Shown: positions 49,921-60,029 of the stretch, piece after piece | Layout: every line of letters starts with the position of its first letter | How positions within the stretch are numbered: the first letter of the stretch is position 1 | From: UBA2031 sp037189985 | GTDB taxonomy: Bacteria > Pseudomonadota > Gammaproteobacteria > Pseudomonadales > Moraxellaceae | Direction of reading: 5' to 3' | Length of the DNA stretch: 64,000 bases | Assembly: GCA_037189985.1 (NCBI GenBank) | Contig: JBBCJX010000008.1 | Span: 47,749-111,748 of the forward strand | Translations under genes and position numbers: made by a program | Notes under the pieces: generated by a model | Told to the model about the DNA's origin: nothing | Database searches by the model: none | Seen by the model: only the letters and a program-made list of their open reading frames with translations

Positions 49921-52900
49921 ATGCTAAATCTCTACCAGTCCAACATGCTGGACGCGCTCATGCGGCTCTATGTCGCTGTGCGTGAGCCCGGCCTTGATCC
50001 CCTTGAGCCCGAGACCCTGCTGGTGCCCAGCAAAGGCATGCAGCGCTGGTTGGCTTTTGCACTGGCACGCGAGCAGGGGATTGCCGCCAATCTGGATTTC
50101 CGCCTGCCTGCTGCCTTTGTCTGGCAGCTCATCACACGTGCCTTTCCCGACGTGCCGGCACGCTCGCCTTTTGATCGAGAGGCTTTGGTCTGGCGTGTAC
50201 TGCCTGAGTTGCCGGCCGTGCTCGCGAATGAAGCGTCGGCCATGGCCGCCAACTGGAAAGCGGCGGACACCCGTGGCCGTTACGAGCTGGCCTGGCGCGT
50301 GACCGATGTTTTTGACCAGTACCTGATTTATCGCCCGGACTGGATTCGTGCCTGGGAGGCAGACAAGCGTCTCGGGCTTGGCGAGGACGAGAATTGGCAG
50401 GCTGCACTCTGGCAGCGTCTGGCCAGCAAAGAAGCTCCTCATCGTGCGCGCCTCCTGGCAAAGCTCGAGGCGGCCTTGCGCGCGGGAGACGTGCCGGGCC
50501 TGCCGCAACGACTGGCGGTCTTCGGTGTCAGCAGCCTGCCGCCTTTGTACTGGCGTTTGCTGGAGGCACTGGGCGAGCGTGTGATGGTGGATCTTTTCCT
50601 GCTCAATCCCAGCCAGGAATACTGGGGCCAGCTCAAGCGGGGTGACACGGGCGAGGGGGCGCATCCGCTGCTGGCCTCTCTGGGCCAGCAGGGCCGTGAT
50701 TTCATCAATGCGGTGGCGGCCAGCGGCATCAACGAGCCGGTTGCCGGTCATGCCTTCGTGGCTCCGCAAGCCGGGACGGTACTGGCGGCCTTGCAAAGCG
50801 ACTTGCTGACCCAGACTGTACGCACGCAGGAAGGAAAGATCAGCACGGTTCCTGATGATCACTCCGTGCAGTTGCATGTCTGTCACAGTGCATTGCGCGA
50901 AATCGAAGTGCTGCACGATCAGCTGCTCATGTTGTTCCGCAATGATCCCGGCCTCATGCCGGATGACGTGCTGGTGATGTGCAGCGACATCCAGCGCTAT
51001 GCGCCACTGGTGGATGCCGTTTTCGGTACGCGCACGCAGCCATCGGCCATTCCCTACACCATTGCGGATCGTCGTCTTGAACTGGAAGTGCCGCTGCTGA
51101 GGCGTTTTTCCGAATTGCTGTCATTACCGGGCTCGCGCTTTGAAGTCGAGCGTGTGCTGGCGCTGCTGGAAGAGCCGGCGCTGCTCGCCCGCTTTGAATT
51201 GACGGCAGCGGATGTGCCGGTGATACGGCGCTGGTGCGAGGAGCTGCATCTGCGCTGGGGCCGTGATGCGGCCGATCGCCGCTCGCGTGGTTTGCCCGAT
51301 GATGTGCCCCTGACCTGGCGCGATGCTCTGTCACGCCTTCTCCTGGGTTTTGCACTACCGGCAGGGCTGGCTCCCGGCCATGACCAGCGTTTTGCCGGGA
51401 ATGTGCCCGCTGCGCTGGTGCTCTCTGTGTCGCAGGCGCAGGTGATGGCGCGCCTGAATACCCTGATCGAGCGTCTCCTGTACTGGGAGGGCCAACTGGC
51501 GTTGCCACGTTCGCTGACAAACTGGGCGGATACGCTGGATCATCTGGTGGCCGCCTTTTTTGCTGAAACGCCGGAAAGTGCCGAAGCCCTGCTGCATCTG
51601 CATGAGGTCACAGCGGAGTTGCGTGAGCAGGCACGCCTGAGCGAAAGCAGTGAGCCCCAGCCATTTGCGGTGCTGCAGAGCTGGCTCAAGCGCCAGTTGC
51701 AGGGGCTGGAGAGCCGGCGCGGCTTTTTGCATGGTGCGGTCACCGTCTGTGCCATGGTGCCCATGCGCAGTCTGCCGTTCAAAGTAGTGGCAGTACTGGG
51801 ACTGGACGATGGCCTTTTCCCGCGTCAGCAGAAGCCCTGGTCATTTGATCTCATGGCTTCGCATGCACGGGCGGGTGATCGTTCGCGTCGGCAGGATGAC
51901 CGATACCTGTTCCTTGAAACCCTGATGGCGGCCCGCGATGTGCTCTATCTCAGCCATGTCGGTGTCAGTGATACCGACGGCAGTTTGCGTGCGCCATCGC
52001 CGGTATTGGCCGAGCTGATGGATCAGTTGCGTGGCACTGTTGCCGTGCAGGATGAAGCGGCTTTCCAGCAGCGTTTTGTCACCCGGCATTTCCTGCAGCC
52101 TTTCAGCCCGGAATATTTCAAGGGTCAAGCACCGTATTTCTCTTTTTCCCGATCCTTCGCGGATGCCAGTCAGTTGGTGGGTCAGGAGGCCGGCCTGTCT
52201 GCCGGTGAATCCCATGCAGCATTCTCGGGTGAATTGCCGCCCCCGGAAGCCAGCCTCCTGAATGTGACGCTGCCACGCTTCGAGCGTTTCCTGTCGCATC
52301 CCGTACGCTTTTTCTTTCGCGAGCGGCTGGGTGTGCAGCTGACCTATACCGAAACCCTGCTGGACGATGAAGAACCGGTTCAGCTCACCGACCAGCGCCA
52401 GTTGCGCCAGCGTCTTTTCGGGCAACCGGATTTCGTGATGGAAAGCTTGCGCGGTGAGGGCCTGTTGCCAGCCGGTGCCTGGGGAGAGCGGCTTTTCCGT
52501 CAGGAGGCCGAGCGCATGGCCGATTTGCGCGAAAAAGTGGAGCAGCTGCTGGCGGATGGGCGAGAGCCCCTGACCTTCAGCATTCAGGAGGAGGGAGTCA
52601 CCCTGAGCGGCCTGCTCACAGATATCACGTCTGCGGGTATCGTGCGTGTGTCACTGGAGAAGAATATTTACCCCACTGACATTCTCCTGCTGCGTCTTTC
52701 ACATTTGCTGCTGTGCTTGCTCAGGCCCGAAGGTGCGGCGCTGCAAAGCCGTATCGTCAGCGCAGAGCGTGAAGTGCTGCTGGAGCCGGATGAAAATCCG
52801 CTTCAGGGCCTACGTGATTTTCTTGCGGCCTATGCCGAGGGCCTGCGCTCCCCGCTGCCCTTGTTCCGGCAGTCATCACCGGTGTGGGCGAGCAGGCAGG

Positions 52901-53067
52901 ATATCCATGCTGCACAAAAAGCCTACGAGGGATCGGCCTATGCCCGGGGAGATGCCGAAGATGCCTGGGTGCGCCTGGCCTGGCGGGATGCCGACCCTTG
53001 CAATGAGCGTTTCACGGCCTGGGCGGACCGTTTGTACGGTCCCTTGAAAGAGGCGCTGAAAAAATGA
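49921..53067 (+). CDS. recC: Exodeoxyribonuclease V subunit gamma (RecC)
   Basis: 1048 residues from ATG 49921 (MLNLYQSNMLDALMRLYVAV). RecC landmarks: ETLLVPSKGMQRWLAFALAREQGIAANLDF at the start, FGVSSLPPLYWRLLEALGERVMVDLFLLNPSQEYWG, CHSALREIEVLHDQLLMLF, FKVVAVLGLDDGLFPRQ, and LPRFERFLSHPVRFFFRERLGV in the C-terminal nuclease-like region. RecC has lost helicase/nuclease catalysis; it splits DNA and recognises Chi within RecBCD. Length is somewhat below the E. coli protein (1122). Its stop overlaps recB by 4 bases. Confidence 0.95.
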   Translation: MLNLYQSNMLDALMRLYVAVREPGLDPLEPETLLVPSKGMQRWLAFALAREQGIAANLDFRLPAAFVWQLITRAFPDVPARSPFDREALVWRVLPELPAVLANEASAMAANWKAADTRGRYELAWRVTDVFDQYLIYRPDWIRAWEADKRLGLGEDENWQAALWQRLASKEAPHRARLLAKLEAALRAGDVPGLPQRLAVFGVSSLPPLYWRLLEALGERVMVDLFLLNPSQEYWGQLKRGDTGEGAHPLLASLGQQGRDFINAVAASGINEPVAGHAFVAPQAGTVLAALQSDLLTQTVRTQEGKISTVPDDHSVQLHVCHSALREIEVLHDQLLMLFRNDPGLMPDDVLVMCSDIQRYAPLVDAVFGTRTQPSAIPYTIADRRLELEVPLLRRFSELLSLPGSRFEVERVLALLEEPALLARFELTAADVPVIRRWCEELHLRWGRDAADRRSRGLPDDVPLTWRDALSRLLLGFALPAGLAPGHDQRFAGNVPAALVLSVSQAQVMARLNTLIERLLYWEGQLALPRSLTNWADTLDHLVAAFFAETPESAEALLHLHEVTAELREQARLSESSEPQPFAVLQSWLKRQLQGLESRRGFLHGAVTVCAMVPMRSLPFKVVAVLGLDDGLFPRQQKPWSFDLMASHARAGDRSRRQDDRYLFLETLMAARDVLYLSHVGVSDTDGSLRAPSPVLAELMDQLRGTVAVQDEAAFQQRFVTRHFLQPFSPEYFKGQAPYFSFSRSFADASQLVGQEAGLSAGESHAAFSGELPPPEASLLNVTLPRFERFLSHPVRFFFRERLGVQLTYTETLLDDEEPVQLTDQRQLRQRLFGQPDFVMESLRGEGLLPAGAWGERLFRQEAERMADLREKVEQLLADGREPLTFSIQEEGVTLSGLLTDITSAGIVRVSLEKNIYPTDILLLRLSHLLLCLLRPEGAALQSRIVSAEREVLLEPDENPLQGLRDFLAAYAEGLRSPLPLFRQSSPVWASRQDIHAAQKAYEGSAYARGDAEDAWVRLAWRDADPCNERFTAWADRLYGPLKEALKK

Positions 53068-56000
53068 GCGCACTCGATATCTACACCTTGCCACTGCAAG
53101 ACACCCAGCTCGTAGAGGCCAGTGCCGGCACCGGCAAGACCTGGACGATAGCGGGAATCTATCTGCGTCTGTTGCTGGAAAGCGAACGCAGGGTCGATGA
53201 AATCCTTGTGGTGACATTCACCAAGGCGGCCACCGCCGAACTCCGGGAACGCTTGCGCGCCCGCATCACTGAAGTGGAGCAAGCCCTGCTTGCCGGCAGC
53301 AGCGATGATCCTTTTTGCCACTGGGCGGTGAATGCCTTTGCCGGTGAGCGCCGTGATACGGCATTGCAGAAACTGGAAAGTGCCCGCCGTACATTTGATG
53401 AAGCCGCCATTCACACCATCCACGCCTTTTGCCAGCGTGTGCTGGGCGAGGCACAGGTCCCGGCCTTGCTCTCGGAACCCGAAGTCATCACTGACGAGCG
53501 TGAAATCCTGCCCGGCCTGCTGCAGGAAGCCTGGATACGCCATTGTGCGGATGACCTGCTGGCCGATCTGGTCGAGTCCTCGGCCATTACGCCAGACGTG
53601 ATCCTGCAGGATGTGCAGGCACTCTTGCGCAAGCCTTATCTGCATCTTCAAGCCGGCACGGCAGTTGCCGACAGGCAGACAATGCGTGAAGGGCTGGAGG
53701 GCTTGAGGAGAGCATGGTTGGGTGATCAGGCCACGATTGCAGAAGACCTTCGTGGCAGCGACAAACTCAGCAAGGCCAAGAAAAACAATCCGCTGGCCGA
53801 TATCGAGGGCCTGCTGGATACCCTGGCGGGCTGGATGTCCGGTACGGCCAGTTTTGACAAAAGCCTGAAAGCCCTGACGCCGGATGTGTTCGAGCAATAC
53901 GCCCTGAAAAACAAGGGCAAGAAATTGCCGCAGCATGCCTTCTGGCAGCAGTTGGGCGATTGGCTGCAAAAGGCCGATGGGCAGGTGGAGCATTTTCGCC
54001 GCACCGTGCTGGACGATGTAGTGGGAAGCTTGCGTGCCTTCAAGGAAAGGCAGGGCCTGATTTCCTATCAGGACATGCTGGTGTTGCTGCATGAGGCCGT
54101 GGCAGACGAATCCCTGCTGCGGGAAATCCGCAAACGCTACAGCGCCGCGCTTATCGACGAATTCCAGGATACCGATCCCCTGCAGTTCCATGTGTTCGAC
54201 AGGCTCTATCAGGGTACGGGTCTTCCGCTCTATCTCGTGGGTGATCCCAAGCAGGCCATCTACAGTTTTCGCGGTGCCGACATATTCACCTACCTGCGCG
54301 CTCGCGGCTCGGCCAGCGAACGGCACTCGCTCACGACCAATCGTCGCTCCGTGCCCCCTCTGGTGGCGGCCGTGAATGCCGTGTTCACCCTGCACAGCAA
54401 TCCCTTCCTGTTTTCCGATCTGCCTTACCAGAAAGTGATGGCGCTGGAGCAGAAGGAAAAGCTGGCGACGCCCGACAGCAAGGCGGCCCTGCATTGCTGG
54501 CTCTTGCCGGAGAACGACGGCAAGTATCTCGGCAAGGAAGTCGCGGCGGCCCACAGCGTGGAGGCCACGGCGAATGAAATTGCCACTCTTCTTGATGCGG
54601 CTGCAGAGGGCAAGGCCCGGATCGGCGACAGGCCACTGGCACCGCGTGACATTGCCGTGCTCGTGCCCAAGCATGCCTACGGCCACCAGATCGTGGAGGC
54701 GCTGGCCGTGCGTGGCATTGCGGCTGTGCAACGCAGCGAGCAGTCCGTGTTTGCCAGCCGTGAGGCGGCCGACATGCTCATGCTGCTGGAGGCAGTCGTG
54801 GAGCCGGGCAGGGACGGGCTGGTGAAGGCCGCCCTGTTGTCCTCGCTTGTGGGCCTGGCGATAGAAGCGCTGGATGCCGAGCAAAGCCATGATGCGCAAT
54901 GGTCGGCACGTATCGACAGCCTGCTCTTGCTGCGTGAACGCTGGCAGCAAAAGGGCTTCATGGCCATGTGGGAAAGCCTGCTTGCCGGATTTGCCGTTGT
55001 GTCACGTGTTCTCACGGCGAACGAAGGCGAACGTCGGCTGACCAATCTGCGGCATCTGGCCATGCTCATGCAGCAGCAGGCTGATCAGGAGCCAGTCCCC
55101 GAGCGCCAGCTCTTGTGGTTGCGTGAGCAGATTGCAGCGGCTCTCGACAACGAAAAGACGGACGATGCGCAGCTACGGCTGGAAAGCGATGCCGGTCGCG
55201 TGCAGGTGCTCACGATCCATGTCAGCAAGGGGCTGGAGTATCCCGTCGTGTTCTGTCCCTTTCTCTGGGAGGGCTCCTTGCTGCAAAAGCAGGAAGTCAT
55301 GCGGGCGGAATACCGACGCGGGGCAGAGTCCGTGCTGGCACTTTCGGCGGCTGGCGTTGCCAGCGGAGGCGGTTCGGAAAGTTTTGCTCATGCTTACAAG
55401 CGCATGGGCACCGAGCGTCTGGCAGAGAAGCTGCGTGTGCTCTATGTCGCGCTGACCCGTGCCAAATACCGTTGCTATTGCCTCTGGGGCTGGGTGAATG
55501 ACAGTGAGACGGCCGCGCTCAGCTGGTTGCTCCGTGGCGGGGACATCGATGCCGATATCGAAGCGGAGAATATCGCCGCGGCCCTCAAGAATACGGATTA
55601 CGCCACTTGCCAGGCCGCACTAGAAAAATTGCAGGCTGAAGTTGGCAAGACCACGCCGGAGGGATTTTCCTGGGAGCCTTTGCGGGAGCAAGAGGTGGTG
55701 TCCAGTGTCGCCAGGGCCGGCAAGCGGCCAAACGTTGTCGTACCGGATTTCAGCCGCTCTTTGCAACGGCGCTGGCGTGTGAGCAGTTTCACGGGCTTGA
55801 GTGAATCCGCGCACGGGCTGGCGGGGCCTGCGAATGAGATGGAGAGTCCGGACCACGACATACAGGTGAATGCCAACGTCGTTACCGAGCCGCTGTCCGG
55901 CACTCTGCAACCTGAAGGCATTCATGCGTTTCCTCGTGGCGCGCAAGCTGGCGTCTTCTGGCATGAGCTGCTGGAAGAGATGGTGATGGGGCGAGTGCGT

Positions 56001-56618
56001 GATCGCCGCATTTTTGTCACCGACACCATGAAGAAATTCACGATTGAGCCTGCATGGTTGCCGGTGGTGGAAAAAATGCTGTCGCAATGGCTGGAAACGC
56101 CCTTGCCCGGGGACGGTATGGTGCTTTCCGGGCTGGAGTCACGTGTGGCGGAAATGGAGTTCATTTACCCGGTGCAGGGCTTGCGGGCCGAAGCGTTTCT
56201 GGACTTGCCGGATGTGCCGCCCGTGTACAGGGAAGCACTGACGCAGCTCGATTTCGCCACGCTCCATGGCTACCTCAAAGGTTTCATGGATCTGGTGTGC
56301 CGGCACCAGGGCCGTTACTACGTAGTGGATTACAAGACCAACTGGCTGGGCAGCGAGGCGGCGGCCTATACGCCGGAGCGTCTGGAGCGTGCGGTAGCGG
56401 AATCGCACTACTACCTGCAGTACTGGCTCTATGTGCTGGCGCTGCACCGGCATCTGCGCGCCTCGCTGGGTGAACGCTATGACTACGAGCGGGACATGGG
56501 AGGCGCGCGTTATCTTTTCCTGCGCGGCATTGATGCTGCCTCGCAGGGGGTCTACGACCGCAAGCCTTCTTTCGACCTGATTGATGCGCTCGACAGGATG
56601 ATGGAGGGCCGGACATGA
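53064..56618 (+). CDS. recB: Exodeoxyribonuclease V subunit beta (RecB)
   Basis: 1184 residues, ATGA overlap with recC. The UvrD-type helicase has Walker A at residues 18-27 (EASAGTGKTW, Lys25), VTFTKAATAELRERLRARI, IHAFCQRVL, LIDEFQDTDPLQFHVFDRLY, VGDPKQAIYSFRGADIFTYL, TIHVSKGLEYPVVFCPFLW and LYVALTRAKYRCY. The C-terminal RecB nuclease domain has HELLEEM, LKGFMDLVCRHQGRYYVVDYKTNWLG (Asp/Lys of the nuclease site near residue 1089) and ESHYYLQYWLYVLALHRHL. It is the 3'-5' helicase and the only nuclease of the complex. It overlaps recD by 4 bases. Confidence 0.97.
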   Translation: MSALDIYTLPLQDTQLVEASAGTGKTWTIAGIYLRLLLESERRVDEILVVTFTKAATAELRERLRARITEVEQALLAGSSDDPFCHWAVNAFAGERRDTALQKLESARRTFDEAAIHTIHAFCQRVLGEAQVPALLSEPEVITDEREILPGLLQEAWIRHCADDLLADLVESSAITPDVILQDVQALLRKPYLHLQAGTAVADRQTMREGLEGLRRAWLGDQATIAEDLRGSDKLSKAKKNNPLADIEGLLDTLAGWMSGTASFDKSLKALTPDVFEQYALKNKGKKLPQHAFWQQLGDWLQKADGQVEHFRRTVLDDVVGSLRAFKERQGLISYQDMLVLLHEAVADESLLREIRKRYSAALIDEFQDTDPLQFHVFDRLYQGTGLPLYLVGDPKQAIYSFRGADIFTYLRARGSASERHSLTTNRRSVPPLVAAVNAVFTLHSNPFLFSDLPYQKVMALEQKEKLATPDSKAALHCWLLPENDGKYLGKEVAAAHSVEATANEIATLLDAAAEGKARIGDRPLAPRDIAVLVPKHAYGHQIVEALAVRGIAAVQRSEQSVFASREAADMLMLLEAVVEPGRDGLVKAALLSSLVGLAIEALDAEQSHDAQWSARIDSLLLLRERWQQKGFMAMWESLLAGFAVVSRVLTANEGERRLTNLRHLAMLMQQQADQEPVPERQLLWLREQIAAALDNEKTDDAQLRLESDAGRVQVLTIHVSKGLEYPVVFCPFLWEGSLLQKQEVMRAEYRRGAESVLALSAAGVASGGGSESFAHAYKRMGTERLAEKLRVLYVALTRAKYRCYCLWGWVNDSETAALSWLLRGGDIDADIEAENIAAALKNTDYATCQAALEKLQAEVGKTTPEGFSWEPLREQEVVSSVARAGKRPNVVVPDFSRSLQRRWRVSSFTGLSESAHGLAGPANEMESPDHDIQVNANVVTEPLSGTLQPEGIHAFPRGAQAGVFWHELLEEMVMGRVRDRRIFVTDTMKKFTIEPAWLPVVEKMLSQWLETPLPGDGMVLSGLESRVAEMEFIYPVQGLRAEAFLDLPDVPPVYREALTQLDFATLHGYLKGFMDLVCRHQGRYYVVDYKTNWLGSEAAAYTPERLERAVAESHYYLQYWLYVLALHRHLRASLGERYDYERDMGGARYLFLRGIDAASQGVYDRKPSFDLIDALDRMMEGRT

Positions 56619-58363
56619 CGCTGGAAAATTTTGCGCCTGATATTACGTCTGCTGCCTCGCCAGCGGCTGATTCGGTGCTGGCCCGGAATTACCGGCAATG
56701 GCTGGCGCGCGTATCCCCAGACCTGCCGGCCTCGGTGTGCACGGCGATTGAATTGTTGCTGCAGGCGGTAGAAGCCGGCCATGTCTGTATTCGTCTGGCA
56801 CCGGAGTTCACCGCGGAATGGGAGGAGTTGCTGCGTCAGGAAGAGAGCTGGGTGGGCAAGCCTGGCAGCTATGCCCCTTTTTTGCTGGATGACAGCGGAC
56901 GCTTTTATCTGGCCCGCTACTGGCACCATGAAGAGCGCGTCGCCACGCTTTTGCGTGAACGCGCCAAAAAAATGGTGCAGCCGCCGGATGCCGAGAAGCT
57001 GAAAGCTGATCTGGCCGGCCTCTTTGAGAACACGCCTGAGGACAGGCAGCGTCTTGCTGCCTTGCTGGCGCAATTCAAGCCGCTGACCCTGGTCAGTGGT
57101 GGCCCCGGCACCGGCAAGACTACGACAGTCATCAAAATGCTGGCCCTGTTGCAGGCACAGCATGCTGACAAGCCGCTGCGCATCCTGCTGGCGGCGCCTA
57201 CCGGCAAAGCAGCACAACGTTTGAGTGAATCCATACGCCATGCCCGCGAAAAGCTGCCGCTGTCTCCGGAACACAAAGCCCTGATTCCGGAGGACGCACA
57301 AACCCTGCATCGCCTGCTTGGCGCGCAAGGTGACACCGGTCGCTTCCGCCATGACCCGCATAATCCGCTGGCCTGCGATCTCCTGCTGGTTGACGAAGCC
57401 TCCATGATCGATCTTGCCCTCATGCATGCCGTGCTGGAGGCCTTGCCTGCAGAGGCACGTCTGGTGCTGCTGGGTGATCGTGATCAGCTGGCATCGGTAG
57501 AGGCGGGCAGTGTGTTTGGCGATCTCTGTGCGACACAGGGTTGCAGCGCAGAACTGCGTGCCGCCTTGCAGCCTTATGACGTGGCGCTGCCGGATGGATC
57601 GCCGACGACACGGCTTGCCGATTGCCGCGTGGAGCTCGTGCACAGTTATCGCTTTGCGCAAGACAGCGGTATTGCGCGGCTCGCCACGGCTGCTCGTGCA
57701 GGTCATGTCGATGACTTTGTTGCCCTCCTCAAGTCACCCCCTGCTGATGTGCAGTGGCAGCCTGCCAGTGATACGGATGCCCTGCGTCAGGCCATGCTGG
57801 CGGGTTATGCCGGTTTCCGGCGTGCCGTCTCCCGTGGTGATCCGGCGCAGGCCTTCCAGGCTTTTTCCGGTTTCCGCGTTTTGTGTGCCCACCGCAAGGG
57901 TGGGCGTGGCGTGGAAGGGCTGAATGCCCTGATGACGGCAGCACATGGCGACACCTGGCATGCCGGCCGGCCGGTGATCGTGCGTGAAAACAATCATGCG
58001 CTGCGTCTTTTCAATGGCGACATCGGCATCTGCCTGCCGACGGCAGAGGGATTGCGTGTATTTTTTGAAGCCGGCAGTACGGATGGTGCAAGCCACTTCC
58101 GCGCCATGGCCCCGGGCCGGCTGCCGGCTCACGAGTCGGCCTGGGCCATGACCGTGCATCAGTCGCAGGGCTCCGAGTTTGAGGCCGTCATGCTGGTGTT
58201 GCCGGAAACGGTGACCCCGGTACTGGACAGACCCCTGATCTATACCGCCGTCACCCGTGCCAAAAAGCAGTTTGCCTTGCATGGGGCGGCGTCGGTGATT
58301 GCAGAGAGTCTGCTGCGCTTGCCGCAGCGTGAGTCAGGGCTGGTGGAGAAGCTTTCAGGGTGA
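56615..58363 (+). CDS. recD: Exodeoxyribonuclease V subunit alpha (RecD)
   Basis: 582 residues, ATGA overlap with recB. Superfamily 1B helicase motifs: Walker A VSGGPGTGKTTTVIKML (Lys ~167), AAPTGKAAQRLSESI, TLHRLLGAQ, LLVDEASMIDLALMHAVLEAL, LLGDRDQLASVEAGSVFGDL, ELVHSYRF, and the C-terminal WAMTVHQSQGSEFEAVMLVLP with YTAVTRAKKQF. It is the 5'-3' helicase of RecBCD, needed for fast processive unwinding. The operon order recC-recB-recD without ptrA between them is as in Pseudomonas. A palindromic repeat follows. Confidence 0.97.
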   Translation: MTLENFAPDITSAASPAADSVLARNYRQWLARVSPDLPASVCTAIELLLQAVEAGHVCIRLAPEFTAEWEELLRQEESWVGKPGSYAPFLLDDSGRFYLARYWHHEERVATLLRERAKKMVQPPDAEKLKADLAGLFENTPEDRQRLAALLAQFKPLTLVSGGPGTGKTTTVIKMLALLQAQHADKPLRILLAAPTGKAAQRLSESIRHAREKLPLSPEHKALIPEDAQTLHRLLGAQGDTGRFRHDPHNPLACDLLLVDEASMIDLALMHAVLEALPAEARLVLLGDRDQLASVEAGSVFGDLCATQGCSAELRAALQPYDVALPDGSPTTRLADCRVELVHSYRFAQDSGIARLATAARAGHVDDFVALLKSPPADVQWQPASDTDALRQAMLAGYAGFRRAVSRGDPAQAFQAFSGFRVLCAHRKGGRGVEGLNALMTAAHGDTWHAGRPVIVRENNHALRLFNGDIGICLPTAEGLRVFFEAGSTDGASHFRAMAPGRLPAHESAWAMTVHQSQGSEFEAVMLVLPETVTPVLDRPLIYTAVTRAKKQFALHGAASVIAESLLRLPQRESGLVEKLSG

Positions 58364-58386
58364 CTCAGGGCTTGCCCCCCTTGGAA

Positions 58387-58531
58387 GCCTGTTCAAAATC
58401 CTTGTTTTCGTCATTCCGGCGAAGGCCGGAATCCATAATACGGTGAAAAAATCACCGCCGCATGGGTCCCGGCCTTCGCCGGGACGACGTTTTCAGGGGT
58501 TTGTGGCATTTTTCCAGAGACTTGAACAAGC
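58387..58531. repeat. MITE-like palindromic repeat element after recD
   Basis: The outer ends gcctgttcaa (58387-58396) and ttgaacaagc (58522-58531) are near-perfect inverted repeats (9/10). Inside lie two inverted copies of a ~26-base unit: gtcattccggcgaaggcc starting at 58410, and its near reverse complement ending at 58488. Between these is a small stem cggtga-aaaaa-tcaccg (58441-58457). Units of the form cattccggcgaaggccggaat are common dispersed repeats in proteobacterial genomes. No transposase is present. It may also terminate recCBD transcription. Confidence 0.7.
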
Positions 58532-58592
58532 TCTTACAGGGTGACAGGGGCGCCCACCATACAAAGCACGGGTTTTTCCACACTGTCAGTGA

Positions 58593-59222
58593 TCATGCGA
58601 CCCAGAGAAAGCGATGGCGGGCTTCGGTATCGGCGACGGGTGAGGCGATATGTTTCTGCAACCAGCCATTCAGTAGTTGCAGGCCTTCCTCCCAGTCACC
58701 CAGACGCGAATCGGCATTGATATGGCCGGCACCGTGCAGCAGGTGGAAATCAGCGCCCCATTTTTCCGCCAGCTCCGAGGCGCGCCAGGCCGTGCAACTC
58801 GGGTCGTTGTCACTGCCCACCACCAGAGTGGGGAAGGGCAGTGTGCGGGTGGGAATGGGACCAAAGCCGCGCAGTGCCGTGGAAACAGTGCTGCGCTCCA
58901 CATCGGCTGGCGCCACCAGCAGGGCGGCAGCGACACGGTCTCGTGCATGGCGCAGTGCCCAGTGCGCCACGGTCACGCAGCCCAGGCTGTGGGCAATCAG
59001 CACGACAGGGCGTCGGGCACGGGCCACAGCACTTTCCAGGGACAATATCCAGTCGCTGCGCTGGGGGCGATCCCAGCTCACCTGTTGCACGCGCTCCCAT
59101 TCCGGGAACTTGTCTTCCCAGTGGGATTGCCAGTGGGCCGGGCCGGAATTCTTCCAGCCCGGCAGGACCAGCACATCGTAACCTTCCAGGCGGTTTTGCA
59201 GGGTTGCTTCCAGGCTGCTCAT
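58593..59222 (-). CDS. RBBP9/YdeN-family serine hydrolase
   Basis: 209 residues from ATG 59222 (GGAG site at 7 bases). Family signatures: VLVLPGWKNSGPAHWQSHWEDKFPEWERVQQVSWDRPQ, nucleophile Ser79 in VLIAHSLGCVTVAHW, Asp in VVGSDNDPSCTAWRA and His in LLHGAGHINADSRLGDWEEG. It is cytoplasmic, with no signal peptide. Natural substrates of this alpha/beta-hydrolase family are unknown. It is followed closely (27 bases upstream of its start) by the peroxiredoxin gene on the same strand, so the two form an operon. Confidence 0.9.
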   Translation of the reverse strand: MSSLEATLQNRLEGYDVLVLPGWKNSGPAHWQSHWEDKFPEWERVQQVSWDRPQRSDWILSLESAVARARRPVVLIAHSLGCVTVAHWALRHARDRVAAALLVAPADVERSTVSTALRGFGPIPTRTLPFPTLVVGSDNDPSCTAWRASELAEKWGADFHLLHGAGHINADSRLGDWEEGLQLLNGWLQKHIASPVADTEARHRFLWVA

Positions 59223-59248
59223 GGGGAGTCTCCGCTCGCGGGTAATGG

Positions 59249-59887
59249 TCAGCGGTTGGGCTGCGGGGTCAGGCGCAGGTAGGGTTTTACGGCCCGGAAG
59301 CCCTTGGGGAATTTTTGGGCAATCACTTCCGGGTCCTGCAGGGAGGGCACGATCACCACGTCGTCGCCATCCTTCCAGTTCGCCGGCGTGGCCACGCTGT
59401 GGTATTCGGTCAGCTGCAGCGAATCCACCACGCGCAGGATCTCGTCGAAGTTGCGGCCGGTGCTGGCCGGGTAGGTGATGATGAGACGCACCTTCTTGGC
59501 CGGGTCGATGATGAAGAGCGAGCGGACGGTGGCCGTGGCGCTGGCATTGGGGTGGATCAGGTCGTAGAGCTCGGACACCTTGCGGTCGGCATCGGCCAGG
59601 ATGGGGAAATTCACCTCTGTGCCCTGGGTCTCGTTGATGTCGCCTATCCAGCGCAGGTGGGATTCCACCGGATCTACGGACAGGGCGATGACCTTGACGT
59701 TGCGTTCGGCGAACTGGTCGCGCAGTTTGGCGGTAAAGCCGAGTTCGGTCGTGCAGACCGGCGTAAAATCAGCCGGGTGCGAAAACAGGATGCCCCAGCT
59801 GTCACCCAGCCAGGCGTGGAAATGGATGGGGCCGACGGAGGATTCCTGGGTAAAATCGGGGGCGGTATCGCCAAGGCGCAGGCTCAT
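59249..59887 (-). CDS. 1-Cys peroxiredoxin (Prx6 type)
   Basis: 212 residues from ATG 59887 (GGAGAG site), chosen over a longer frame from 59962. AhpC/TSA fold: MSLRLGDTAPDFTQESSVGPIHFHAW, peroxidatic Cys45 in SHPADFTPVCTTELGF, then DPVESHLRWIGDINETQGTEVNFPILADADRKVSELYDLIHP, and the C-terminal Prx6 domain (FPKGFRAVKPYLRLTPQP). It reduces peroxides with an external thiol. It leads an operon with the serine hydrolase. The divergent 179-base gap to the PhaC-like gene is AT-rich next to the start, suggesting the promoter. Confidence 0.95.
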   Translation of the reverse strand: MSLRLGDTAPDFTQESSVGPIHFHAWLGDSWGILFSHPADFTPVCTTELGFTAKLRDQFAERNVKVIALSVDPVESHLRWIGDINETQGTEVNFPILADADRKVSELYDLIHPNASATATVRSLFIIDPAKKVRLIITYPASTGRNFDEILRVVDSLQLTEYHSVATPANWKDGDDVVIVPSLQDPEVIAQKFPKGFRAVKPYLRLTPQPNR

Positions 59888-60029
59888 GGTGGCTCTCCGG
59901 ATCAGTGGGTTCAGTGAGAGACTAGACCTGTCCTGATATTTCCAAAAATAATGAATTTTCATTTATATATGCCATTTTGAGTTTCGCAGGTCTGGCGCGC
60001 GGTTCAGGTGGCAGATGCAATGGCAAGAG

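Noticed and set aside
52938..54950. 670-codon frame antisense to the recC/recB junction
   Set aside because: Covers parts of two certain genes on the other strand and shows no domain.
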